Shown: positions 45,998-57,262 of the stretch, one piece after another
Position numbering within the stretch: position 1 is the first letter of the stretch
Layout: every line of letters begins with the position of its first letter
Assembly (NCBI GenBank): GCA_015680685.1
Contig: MNCI01014214.1
Location: 35,457-99,456 of the forward strand
DNA length: 64,000 nucleotides
Direction of reading: 5' to 3'
Source: Gnetum montanum
Lineage: Eukaryota > Streptophyta > Gnetopsida > Gnetales > Gnetaceae
The notes under the pieces: model-generated
Databases searched by the model: none
The model's input: the letters and a program-made list of their open reading frames with translations, nothing else
Told to the model about the DNA's origin: nothing
Translations under genes and position numbers: made by a program

Positions 45998-47604
45998 TCA
46001 AAAGTTAAGATGCCCAATTTATTGTGATGGCCTTATGAATGCCTTGGATTACTTGCTCATTAAAGGTCTAGGCACATTCTTTAATAATGCTCCTACTCAA
46101 GAAAGTTTCTCACAAAACTCAAATTTCAAAAATAGCTAAGAATGACTTTTTTGTTTTCTTCAATAACTACCTAGAAAATCTCATTTGAGGCTTGGATGTT
46201 GACACTTAAAAGGATGAGACTCAAGTGAAAAGTCTAGAATAGGCTAGGATGTCTGCCCTTACATCTAGTTTAAGCTTGATCAAATATCCATACTTTTGAC
46301 TTGGACATTCATCATCTTGGACATCCACCTCTAGGATGGGACATCCATAATCTAGGACATCTAGGCTAAAGCCTAGGATGTTTGCCCTATGTGAAAGATT
46401 AGTTCTCTATCTTTACGTGCTCTTGGCTATGACATCCACTCTACATCCAAGGTTGAAAAAATATGATGTTGACTTGGTTAATCCTTGTCTTCATACAGTC
46501 TAGAATCATTGATACATCTTTCTTAAATTCCACTTTTCCCTTATAATCAAAAACTCAATTAATGCTTGTAACATAAGATCAACCAAACACACTTCTCAAT
46601 TGTATACTTTTTAGACCATCAAAACATGGGATAGATTAAGAAAACTTCCTAACATACATTAAGGATATCAATTACATCAAGCAAGTAGGATGATGTTCTC
46701 ATTAAAGTACTTGTAACTACATTGGTATTTCTTGTTTATCTAGAATGTTAGGAAAATGTCTAATTCCTATAGCACCTTTATTAAATGGACATTGGAGTGT
46801 TCAAGATCATAGTGAAGTAATGTAATGATTGATTTATTATGAGTTCCCATGACCAATTGAATACATATTAATACTAAATATAATATGTGCTAGTTTTCCA
46901 TGGTATATTATGCAATGTGGATTAAGGAATCTAGTATTGTAGAGGGATGTAGTCTTATTGATTTAGACTTGGTTTGTAATTTTGTTATTGTTTGATCTTG
47001 ATTTTTTGATTGGTGTTTTCTTTTGGATGAGTTGTATGAATTAATGTGTGTTTGCATATGATCATATATTGATATGTTCTATAGGTTTATTATCCATATA
47101 GTTTCATTTCCATAGGTTCTTGTCCTCAAATTGAATGAGTAAGGTGATAAAGGGTTTTTACTTGGTGTGTATTAACTCTTATTTTTCCTTAAGTGTTAAT
47201 GTTGAATGAGTTAAGTGCTCATTAATGTAGTTGAAGGATGTTTGATGCTTGATGATTTATGATTAGTAGCTATTAACTCATGACATTATTCTTTGTATTA
47301 GTTGTTTTGAATATTAACTCTCTTTATGGATGTTATATAGATTTCAAACTATCTACTTGGTTATTCTTTAATGGATGTTTGATGTCATTAGAGATTTAAT
47401 TTTAGCATCTATTTATATCTGCTATAAGTTAAATGTATTTTCTCCATGCTTAGGTTATTTTCCACATAGGTTTCATTCTATTTCTTACTTACATCTTTAT
47501 GTTTAGCCTTTTGATTGAGATTGGTCCTTACATAATATCTCTTTGGCCTAGGTTAGCTATGAGGGTGTTATAATGCAACTAATCAAATTTTCTAGACAAG
47601 TAAG

Positions 47605-47830
47605 AGTATTAACCTAAGAGTCCTAATACTCCAATGCTACCATAATGAAATGCCTATCAAGAATAGTAATGGTATAAACCTAAAAGTCCTAATGAAATAA
47701 TGTGATTGATATGATTATCTAAAGTAGTATGAGAATGAACCTAAGAGTCTTGATGGATTGTTACAATGAAATAGCCACCTAGATGATGTAGAAGGTAAAT
47801 TAATTTCCAAGAGTCTTAATGGCCTACCAT
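47605..47830. repeat. Degenerate tandem repeat, about 64-bp period
   Basis: The word AACCTAAGAGTCCTAATG recurs, with changes, at 47611, 47677, 47738 and 47804: spacings 66, 61 and 66 bp. Confidence 0.65.
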
Positions 47831-48328
47831 ATAATATGGTATACAAATTGTTAGTATTATGAATCTTCTTGTTGGATTTCGTGATAATGAGGTGTGGAAA
47901 TGTATTTTTCTTATGTGATGATTATGATGTTTTGTTTGAACAGTAACATGTTATGCAACATTGTTATTCCCTAGTGTGACATATTCCAAGTTCATGGTTC
48001 CTTCTCTTCATGTTGATTAAGGAACTTTTATGGTTCATTCTTACTAAGTCATGTTGGATTAATATTTTCTCTACTTTTTCAGGTAAAGGTAGAGTAGCTA
48101 GACCTATTAGTGATGGATAAATTGATTAGAGTATGGTATTGTTTGTGTTTTTATTGAATCATATTATTTCTTATGTTTTAAAATTATGCTATAATTTTTT
48201 TAGTGATGTATTTAATATATCCATGTGTTAGATTAATTGAACATGTTTTTGGATTACTTCTAATGTTAATGAAATGTAACTATTAATGAGCCTATTAATA
48301 TTAATATTTATGTCATATTTCTAAATAA

Positions 48329-48352
48329 AATATATATATATATATATATATA
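48329..48352. repeat. (TA)n microsatellite
   Basis: About twelve TA units. Confidence 0.9.
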
Positions 48353-48395
48353 ACCATGATTTTTGTTATGACTAACTATGCTTATGTGCTCAAAG

Positions 48396-48400
48396 CCCTA
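48396..48400. repeat. Target-site duplication CCCTA, left copy (element E)
   Basis: CCCTA here and at 63445-63449 flank element E exactly. Confidence 0.92.
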
Positions 48401-49301
48401 TGATGAGTCACGTTCTGCCAGTTGCGTCAATGAGACCTCGTTGATGCGGCCTCATAGTTTGGGCTTTGTCAACAAGGCCTAGTTGACACATTATATCATG
48501 CATCAACGTGGCCCCATCGATATAGTGCCTATTGTCACCTATAAATACATGCTTGTAGCCACATTTATGGTAATTAGAGATTGTAGTTGTAGTGAAGCTC
48601 TTGTAGTTTTTCCATTTGAAAGTTAGCATATTCCCCTGAGTGCTTGAGCATTATTGTACCTAAGCACGACAATGTGTGTGGTAATAAAGATGAGATTTCT
48701 AATTAACCTTGCAACACTTTGGATAGAATAGCTATTTTATTTATGCATTTAATGTTTCCAATTAATTATTAAATGTTTTCAATTAGTTGTTAAATATTTT
48801 CTAGTTATTACATTAATGAGGCAATCAAGTGAGATAGATTACACACATAAGTACAACTGCTTTGACCATAACACATATTCGCTTGGTAATCCCAGTAGCG
48901 TTATTGCTTGGTATGCCCATTAGCATAGCGCTTGGTTGCCTAGCAGTGGATACATGAGTTCATGACATGTATAGAAAGTAGGATTGGATGCTTATGTTAG
49001 GATTAGTTAAATTCTAGTTAATTAGTTAATTTAGTCTAGTTAATCCAATTCCTTTTATCTACATTTTGAGCACCAAACTATAAAATACAAAATGATAAAA
49101 ATCAGATACCTCAATAACACTTAACCATGCCAATGAATATCACAAGTGTAATTGGAAAGACAATGAGTGACCTTAAGACTAGATTCACTTCCTAAAGAAC
49201 TAGTGCACCAAAAATGATAAAGTCCATAGTATTCAACGAGATCACATGTGAATGCTTTGTGATTCATATGGTTGGGTGTAAGGCTACCTCACTGCTCATC
49301 A
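48401..49301 (+). repeat. Element E 5' LTR
   Basis: TGATGAGTCACG ... CTGCTCATCA. A TATAAATA box lies at 48540-48547, downstream of a cluster of inverted 'CATTGATG/CATCAATG'-like words. Confidence 0.93.
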
Positions 49302-49320
49302 TTGGTACCATTATCAGAGA
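49302..49320 (+). promoter_or_regulatory. Primer-binding site region of element E
   Basis: TTGGTACCATTATCAGAGA directly after the LTR; looks like TTGGTATCAGAG with a short internal insertion, which would be an initiator tRNA-Met site. Confidence 0.6.
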
Positions 49321-49456
49321 CTTTGTTTATGCAACATGTGCTATTTAGGTCTAAGTGAATACCATTAAGATCATTGTATGAACCTAAAGGTTAATATTAT
49401 CCCCACTATATATAGAATTATAAAAGCACACTGATAATTTTATTTTGTTTTGCAAA

Positions 49457-51375
49457 ATGCCTTCTTCTTCTTGCAAGCACAAGGATACCAAACCAGAAGT
49501 CCCAAAAGAATGCAAGGTGATATACACTCATCTAGATGAGTTTGTGCTAAATTTCACCTTCATCCTACATCAAGATGAATAGTTGTGATGGTGTGATATG
49601 GAGGGCAATGTCGTCTTGCCCCCTGATCAATCTATGCCCAAGATGCTATTTAAAACCATTAAGAAGTTGGGCATAGCATATCTTCATGAAGAATATGTTG
49701 TGTATGGATATGACACTCAAAACTACTATCCTAATGAAACACAACATAAACAAGATCGATGTTAGGAGAAAATCCATGAAGCTACAAAGGGGAAACACTA
49801 CACCAATCCTCTGTTGCTACTAAATCAAGATGACACTGAGGATCCTCCTACTAAAGGTTCTCAACATAAAGATTCTCCACCCCCTGATACTAGTGATGAG
49901 GATGTGAACGTGAACCTACGATACACTATTTATAAATTGGGTTCAGGAAAAAGTGATAGCCAAGGTAGGGACTCAAACAAGCACCACAATAGTAAGGGAT
50001 CTAAGGATGGTGATTGTAATAAGCATAAGAGTGATGGTGGACACTGTAGTGGTGGTGGCAATCCACCTTCCTATTCATCCTCTTCATCTGATTTCAAACA
50101 TTCCTCTTCATCTAACAACTTACATGGGAGTCACGTTAAAACAACTATGATGAAGATGACCAATAAGACAACAATGACCATGAAGGCCACCAAAATCAAA
50201 TGGGTGGCCAAAACCATCATTGGTGTCATCGAAACAATGATGCTGATGAACCTGTATTGGCAACTCAAAGTATTCTTAACATTGTGGAGGTAGTTAAAAT
50301 CCCAACCAGGCATATGAAGGATATTCGGATCAAGCACCTAGATGTGAATAATACCCCAAGATTTGAGGGGGGATAAAACTCTAATTCACAAATGCATCTA
50401 AATTTTTACATGATTCCTATGCATTACAGAATATAGAGAATGAATGGTAAAAACTCAAACTATTTCCCAAGACACTCATCAAGGAAGCTAAAAGCTGGTA
50501 CCGGTCCTTAGAGCCAAAATCTATCCATAGATGGAGCACCATGCTAGAGTTATTCAATGACAAATACTAGACATACTATAGAGTATCTTATCTAAGAAGG
50601 CAAATCCAAGGCTAGAAATAGGGAACACATGAACCCTTGGATGCCACCATGGGCCGATACTATTCACTCTTACACTGATGCCCTAGCCATGATTATTCTC
50701 AAAGGGAACAACTTCACTACATCATAGATGGGCTCAAAGAAAAAACAAGAAGAACCCTTGGGATGTATGCCCAAGGAAGATTATCTGAACTGAGAGTTTA
50801 TCAAATCCAAAGGCTAATCAAGTAGGCAGCAAAAGAAGAAGGTGAGCTATGAAAAAGGAAAAGTGCTCAAGAATATAATAGGGACCCTTGCATCAAAAAA
50901 TAAGAGGTTTGATTTTATGGCGAGGAGAAATCATCACTTAATAAAGTGGTGAATAGAAAGACCTTGCCCATCCAAAAATTTGTTTCCAATATTTCAACCA
51001 AGGTTGACAAGTTATGGTACATTTTGGATGAAAAATTTCAAACTACTTTGAAGATTGCTGAAGAATCCAAAGAGCAAAATAGTGATCATAACCGCAGGAG
51101 GTAAAGAGAAGATGAACATGCCTACCAAAGAGGTAAGGACAAAGTTGTTGCAGTAGAGAAAGTTGTGGAGTTTGACTCTAATGATGAAATAAAATGTGAC
51201 ATTTGTCAATAGGAACATCCAAAGGGATGTTGCCCTGTGGTGTTACACTTACAAGAGTCTAGAGTGTACACATTGAATCCTTGCCTACCACATAGGTAAG
51301 CTCCAAGATGATTGCCTTATCCTCAAGGCAATCCATGGCAGTTCCACCAATAGTAACAAGCTTACCACCCAAGTG
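49457..51375 (+). pseudogene. Element E gag, first part (before solo LTR D)
   Basis: Starts MPSSSCKHKDTKPE at 49457. A hydrophilic Ser/Gly/Asp/His-rich linker follows (about 49900-50120). After a frameshift near 50150, the gag core lies at about 50450-50820: KLFPKTLIKEAKSWYRSLE, RWSTMLELFNDKY, LHYIIDGLKEKTRRTL. Near 51200 is a Cys/His cluster, CDICQxEHPKGCCP, probably a degenerate zinc knuckle for RNA binding. Stops sit at Gln-like positions. The frame is cut at 51375 by solo LTR D and resumes after 53101. Confidence 0.82.
51371..51375. repeat. Target-site duplication AAGTG, left copy (solo LTR D)
   Basis: AAGTG precedes the LTR start TGAAACACC and recurs at 53097-53101. Confidence 0.93.
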
Positions 51376-53096
51376 TGAAACACCACCAAATTTGGAGCTC
51401 CCAGGTCTCAACTAAAAATTTGGCTAAGTGTCAAAACTTGGTAAATTTTGTCTAAGTGTTGAGGCTACACTCCCACTAATAAGACTATGCTCTAGAGCAT
51501 AGTTAGCATAGTTGATACTAATAGTTTAGATTTTCAAAATTTTTCTAAGTGTCAACAACACCTGCAAATTTTTCTAAGTGTCCTAACTATGCTCTCTCCC
51601 TTGTGCTACTCTCTAAAGCATAGTCAATGTAGTCAACCTTGGAATGACCAGTTTTGCAAATTTTCTCTAAGTGTCAGGCTAGAAGCTACTGAGCATGTAT
51701 GGGATGGACGAAACATTTTGGTAGATTTTGTAACCTTTGCTGCTATGCTCCCTACTACACTCCAAAGCATAGCTAGCATAGCCTACATGTATGAATCAAT
51801 TTTGCAAGATTTTTCTAAGTGTTTGGGATATGCTCTCCCTGTCAGGACTACGCTCTAAAGCATAGTTAGCATAGCCAGCACTAAACTTCACTTTCTTGCC
51901 AAATTTACCTAACCTCTTGGGCTATGCTCTAGAGTGTAGCTAACATAGCCATGTAAAACTACCTCCAAAAGCCTCTAGAACTTAGCACTAGTTGGCATCT
52001 TGGCTCCAACATTCCTTCAACAAGAAAGATCATTAATTTTCATTTCATTTGCATCCTCCATTTGCCCCCAGATTATACCTATGCTCAACACCACTCAAGA
52101 GAGTGGACAACGTAGTCCCAAAGTGTAGTCTTCAAAACTATACTATCTTGCACTATTTGCAAGTACTTTGTAGTCTATTCAACACTCCTACATATAGTCT
52201 TAGCAACATAGTCATAGTCTAGTAGTTTCATAGGGTCCATTGGAGCACACCAGCAAAACACCGCTTGCTTCAGTGGGATCGTAGCTAGGGTCAACGTAGT
52301 CCCAACTACCCCTCTATCGCATGGCACCTGATCCGTGATGCACGCTAACCCTAACCATATAAATACCCCTATGCCTCACATTTTAGGGGTTGACAATTTC
52401 ATTCAATAGTTAGCACTTTAACATTCCAATTAGCATTTTCAAACACTCAACTAGCAAATTCATTTTCCAAGCACCCTTGCACCTGAGCACACTTAGCACC
52501 TCGGGGAACTTCAAAACCCCAGTGAACACTGTTGAACATTGCCTAGCACACTGCACACCATTGAAGCCTGAAGGACACCATGATAGCCAACCCAACAGGC
52601 TCAAACTTCACAGTAGATGTCAATCTTCATAGCCAAACACCTTGAGACTATGACTACACTACCTATTCTGTCTATTTGTACATCACATACCTCCTCATTG
52701 TTTCTTTACAGTTGACTATGCTCCCCCATTTGGGGTGATGCCATCTTCCCTTTAGCTTGCATTCTGTGTATGTTTCACATTTCTTACACATTTTCAGCAT
52801 TTTACTCATATATTTTGTTGTTCATGCATCTATTTGCATGTTTGCACCTATGTTTTCATACTTAAAACTATGACTATGCTCACCCTTGTGAGTGCTACAG
52901 ACACAATGGACACCACGTAAATAAATTAAAACATGTTTCATCATAACACCCATAAGTCCTGGTTCAATCAACAAAACTGTTCTAGGCACCCTACTTCCAT
53001 TTTCCAATAGGCCATTATGTAGGAGCGAGGTTAAGACTATGCAACCATAGACCTCTTGGTGTCCCATTCCAACCTCTGATGTTTTCAATTGCTACA
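51376..53096 (+). mobile_element. Solo LTR D of the element A family, nested in the gag of E
   Basis: 1721 bp, TGAAACACCACC ... TTGCTACA, with perfect AAGTG target duplication and no internal element sequence. It aligns along its length with the 3' LTR of A and, from about 51685, with the 5' LTR of C. It carries six CTAAGTGT boxes (51418-51815), palindromes (51484-51503; arm ACTATGCTCT) and a TATA box at 52358-52365. It is the complete reference for LTRs of this family in the window. Confidence 0.95.
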
Positions 53097-53101
53097 AAGT
53101 G
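53097..53101. repeat. Target-site duplication AAGTG, right copy (solo LTR D)
   Basis: Identical to 51371-51375. Confidence 0.93.
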
Positions 53102-53680
53102 GAACTCCTTCACAACTGTATGAAAAATATCAATAGTTCTACCAACCACAATCATGGGAAATACCACCACCAAGGAAGTAATATCCTTATATGCAACCAG
53201 ATTCATATGGGTACTATGTTCAGTAGCCCATCTCCCCTACGAGTTCTACAAGTCATACATTGTTCCAACATCACTATTACACTTCACAGTATCACCAACC
53301 ACATTCACCATCTACTCAAGGGGAAAACCCATATCCATATCCATATCATCCTTCACATCCCTCTACACATACACCTCCACCTTCAACCCAATTACCTTCT
53401 CCTCCATCTATGCAAGATGAGATTCCTACATAGTTGAAGCAACGAAATGCTACTAGAGATGTACACTCACAACTGATTTTTCAACCGAGTGGTCTAGATA
53501 ATCGATCAAGAAACTTTCTTCTAACCCAATAGTCATCTCCAGCCCTCATAACCTAGTTCGGTTGATCATCTTGCATCTCCACCACCCTCATCCTCTACAT
53601 CCAATACCTTCAAGTACCCTTCCAACCAAGTGCCACATAGGATCCACACTGTAATGCTAAGTCATGTTGTTTCCAACTAG
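53102..53680 (+). pseudogene. Element E gag C-terminal linker (after solo LTR D)
   Basis: The frame rich in Pro, Tyr, Gln and His (for example NPYPYPYHPSHPSTHTPPP near 53330) is the likely gag-to-protease linker. Two other open frames overlap it but give His/Ile or Ser/Ile runs and look like shadows. Confidence 0.6.
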
Positions 53681-54110
53681 ATCAAGGCTAGCAATCTTCC
53701 TACAAAAAGATCTAATCTAGAAAGTGCACTCATTTATCTACAAAACATTAGATAGGAGCCATGCAAAGCTCTTCTTGACTCTGGTTCTAGAGTTAATCTC
53801 ATTTCCCATGACATGTACAAGGCCTAGAACCTCCCACCTCTTACGAAGAGCAACATTCATCTAGAATTAGTAGATTAGTCAATTACTATCCCTCTAGAAT
53901 TAGTAGAGGACATTGTGACCATAGTTTTTGGGTGGTCCTATCCTACTAATTTCCTCATGATCAAGATGGACACCTACAAAAGTACCTTCCCCATAATTAT
54001 TGGAAGGGCTTGGTTAAGCACAGTCAACGCAAGAATGGGTATAAGAGACCTATCTTTAGAAATATCCAAGGAAAATGAGCCAGGCAAAATTGAGAAGAAG
54101 TGTATTCTAT
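53680..54110 (+). pseudogene. Element E aspartic protease
   Basis: Pepsin-type retroviral-like protease. The catalytic motif ALLDSGSRVNLIS is intact near 53766, and PIIIGRAWLSTVNA near 53991 matches the ILGRxWL motif at the C-terminal end. Stops at 53826 and 53876 lie in between. Confidence 0.85.
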
Positions 54111-55930
54111 TCATCAGGTATAGTGATAATGGGTGCAATTTCATGCAAAATATTTGGTCTATTAAAAGTACATACATAAAGGCATGTAACCATTGTGCAC
54201 AAGAAATTAACATTCAAAGGTGTCTGTACACAGTAGCCACAAAGCAGGAGCATACCCAATGGCTGATAGCTAATTTTGATAGTAGCACACTATGCATCGA
54301 ACCAACTAAGAGCCTAACATGTGCATATGTTGAAGGAATGGACAAAATTGAACAAGTTCATTCCCAAATCTCTAATAAAGATAATGATACCTATTGGGGA
54401 GAGTTGAAAACCCCTTATCACTTCAAGAAGGAGCCCTTAGAACTAAAAACTTTACTAGTCGGTATGGAGTATGAATTTTTAAAGAATGGAAAACCAGTCA
54501 TAATTAATGTCAAACTTGCTCCTGAACAAAAAGAAACGTTGTTAAAGGTGATGAAAAAATGGTCAACAACCTTTACTTGGTTATATCCAAAGCTAATAGG
54601 AATCAATCCAAGGATATGCCAGCATCACATCTACACTGACCCAACCATGAATTCTAGAAGATAGCTACAGAGGTGGCTAAACCCCAAATTAATGTAAATC
54701 ATCAAGGAGGAAATAGAGTAACTCCTCAAGGCAGGGTTCATCTATCCCATCACAGATAGTGAGTGGGTTAGCCCACTTGTAATTATACCGAAGAAGGATG
54801 TAAAATGGTAGGTTTGCATCACCTTCAGGTTGTTGAGTATGGCAATGTTTAAAGATCATTTTCTTTTGTCATTTTTGGATCAAGTGTTAGACAGCATATC
54901 TGGGAATTGTTATTATAGCTTCTTGGATAGTTATAGTGGCTATAACCAAATCCAAATTGCAACTAAAGATCAGGCCAACACAACATTCACAAGTCCCTAG
55001 GAGAATTTTGCATATTGTAAGATGTCATTTAGTCTGTGCAATGCCCCTACAACATTTCAATGCTTGGTCCTTAGTATCTTTCAATAGCAAATTGGTAGTG
55101 GTGTTGAAGCCTTCATGGATGACATTTCCACCTATGAAGCTATGTTTGAGCAAGCCCTGGACCAACTTGAGTAAGTGCTAAAGAGATGTGTAGAAAAAAA
55201 ACCTATGACTCAATTGGCAGAAGAGCCATCTCATGGTCCAAGAGGGCATAGTGCTAGGGCACCAAATTTTACAAAACGAAATTGAGATAAAGCTAGAAAA
55301 AATAAGGGTCATCCAAGGAATAACACGCTAACCAAAGACTGTCAAAGATGTTTAGTCATTCCTTGGACACACTAGCTACTATTGGTGATTTATAGAGAAT
55401 TTCTCTAAGATCACAAAGCCATTGGTAGAGCTTATAAAGAAAGAGGCATCTTTCATCTGGACTAAGGAATGTGAACATGAATTCCAACAATTAAAGGAGA
55501 AACTCATAGAAACACCAATCCTATGAGCACTAGACTAGTTCAAACCCTTCCATATCATGATGGATGCATCTAACTATGCTTTGGAAGCAGTGCTCACATA
55601 GATGGACAATAAGAAACATCCATACTACATTCACTACATGAGTCAAGGCATTGTGGGAGCATAGTTAAATTACACCACCATGGAGAAAGAACTAATGATA
55701 GTGGTATACGTTCTAGAAACATTTAGACACTATGTGCTTGATTACAAAATATTTGTGCATATGAATCATAGTACAATCCACTTCCTCATGAACAAGCCAA
55801 TGGTGAGCCCTCATGTCATATGGTGGCTCATGATCTTATAGGAATTCAATCTCACTATGATGAATTGAAAAGGGATTGATAATGTGGTCACTGACCACCT
55901 CTCTTGCTTAAGATGAAATAATAAAGAGGA
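54110..55930 (+). pseudogene. Element E reverse transcriptase and RNase H
   Basis: Open to 54664 (linker with GINPRICQHHIYTDP), then RT: AGFIYPITDSEWVSPLVIIP (54732), FLDSYSGYNQIQI (about 54920), MSFSLCNAPTTFQ (about 55023) and FMDD at about 55112-55123, the catalytic pair intact. RNase H about 55540-55910: MMDASNYALEAVL, LNYTTMEKELMIVVYVLETF. Frameshifts near 55210 and 55370 and stops at Gln codons. It copied the element's RNA into DNA. Confidence 0.87.
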
Positions 55931-56039
55931 GGAGAGCCCACTCTCTGATCAATTTCCTAACAAACTTCTCTTTAGAGGAGCAATAAGTGAACAAACATCT
56001 ACAAAAGCAACATGGTATAATGGCATCCTCACCTACCTT

Positions 56040-57262
56040 CTCACTTAAGAGATGCCACTAGACTTGGATTTTAGAAAAAATCAACAATTTCTTTATTGTG
56101 CCAAATACTTCATGGAAATCAACAAACACCTTTACAAGGTGTCTACCGATCGCCTGATCTGCTAGTGTGTCCCTAATAAAGATCAATTGTGCATTCTCTA
56201 AGATGCTCACAAAGGACCTTGCGAAGGCCACTATGCAAGGAGAGGCATGACCATATAAATCCTTATGGTAGGATACTATTGACCTAATATCTTTAGGGCT
56301 ACCCACCAATTTGTCAAGTCTTATGAACATTGTCAATGAGATGGGGGGATGATCGCATGCATGGAAGGCCCTCAACAACAGATTCAACCATCGAAACCTT
56401 TTGAGATATGGGGCATTGACTTCATGAATCCCATCACACCCATATCCAATGGGAAGGTGTATATTATATTAGTAGTTGATTAATACACAAAATGAGTAGA
56501 AGCAGCAACCATTACTGATTGTACATCATCCACTGCTGCCAAATTTATACAACAAGATATTGTGAATAGGTTTGAGGTGCCACATTCACTAATTTCTGAT
56601 AATGGAACTCATCTCATAAGTGCTATCTTTAGAAAATTAATGCAACGCTTAGGAGTAGAACATAAATTAACGACACCTTAGCATCCCCCAAGCCAATGAT
56701 CAAGCAAAGGTAACCAACTAGGAGATCACAAAAATACTAACGTGGACCATTAGCACATATAGGAAGAATTTGAGTACAAAGCTTAATGATGCTCTCTAGG
56801 CTTATCATTCAACATGGAAACTTCCCATTGGCTATTCTCCCTACGATTTAGTGTACAAGAAACTTCCAATGCTCCTAATTCAATTCGAGCTCTGTACACT
56901 CTCAATAGCCTGTGAACTAAATCTTAACCTAAGTCTAGCATAAAAGGAAAGATTAATCAACATGAATGTGTTAGATGAAAATTGATTAGTGGCCCTATCC
57001 TTGAATGAGGTGAACAAGGAATTCAACAAGCAATGTCATGGCCTTAGAATCAGGAAAGCAAAACTTCAACTAGGAGATAAGGTTCTCTATTGTAACCCCA
57101 CATATGTACCCTAAAAGACAAAATTCAAACATTGTGGGAGGGACCTTATATACTTGATCAAACCTTTCCCTCTAGGACCATGATAATCTACAAACCTGAA
57201 AGCCTGAATAAAAAGCAATTGATCAACATTCAACAAGTAAATCCTTTCCTTGAACCTAGATA
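56040..57262 (+). pseudogene. Element E integrase
   Basis: Zinc-binding region AHKGPCEGHYARRG (about 56200) and EHCQ (56330), with one expected Cys changed to Tyr. Catalytic core: IWGIDFMNP (56408), ISDNGTH (56596), and QAKVTN (about 56701), where the expected catalytic Glu is Lys. The C-terminal part has IGYSPYDLVYKK and GDKVLYC and ends near 57262. Integrase inserts the DNA copy into the genome; this copy could not. Confidence 0.85.

Larger units (their letters stand above)
45998..48400. other. AT-rich sequence without genes; remnants of unknown elements
   Basis: No coding frame is supported. Contents: GGACATCCA-type repeated words at 46290-46380, an LTR-end-like stretch near 47515-47575, a 64-bp degenerate repeat at 47605-47830, and a (TA)n tract at 48329-48352. 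This is the left flank of the insertion of E, which resumes at 63445. Confidence 0.6.

Noticed and set aside
53099-53437. Open frames rich in His/Ile or Ser/Ile
   Set aside because: Alternative frames of the Pro/Tyr-rich gag linker of E; they come from 'ccatat' repeats.
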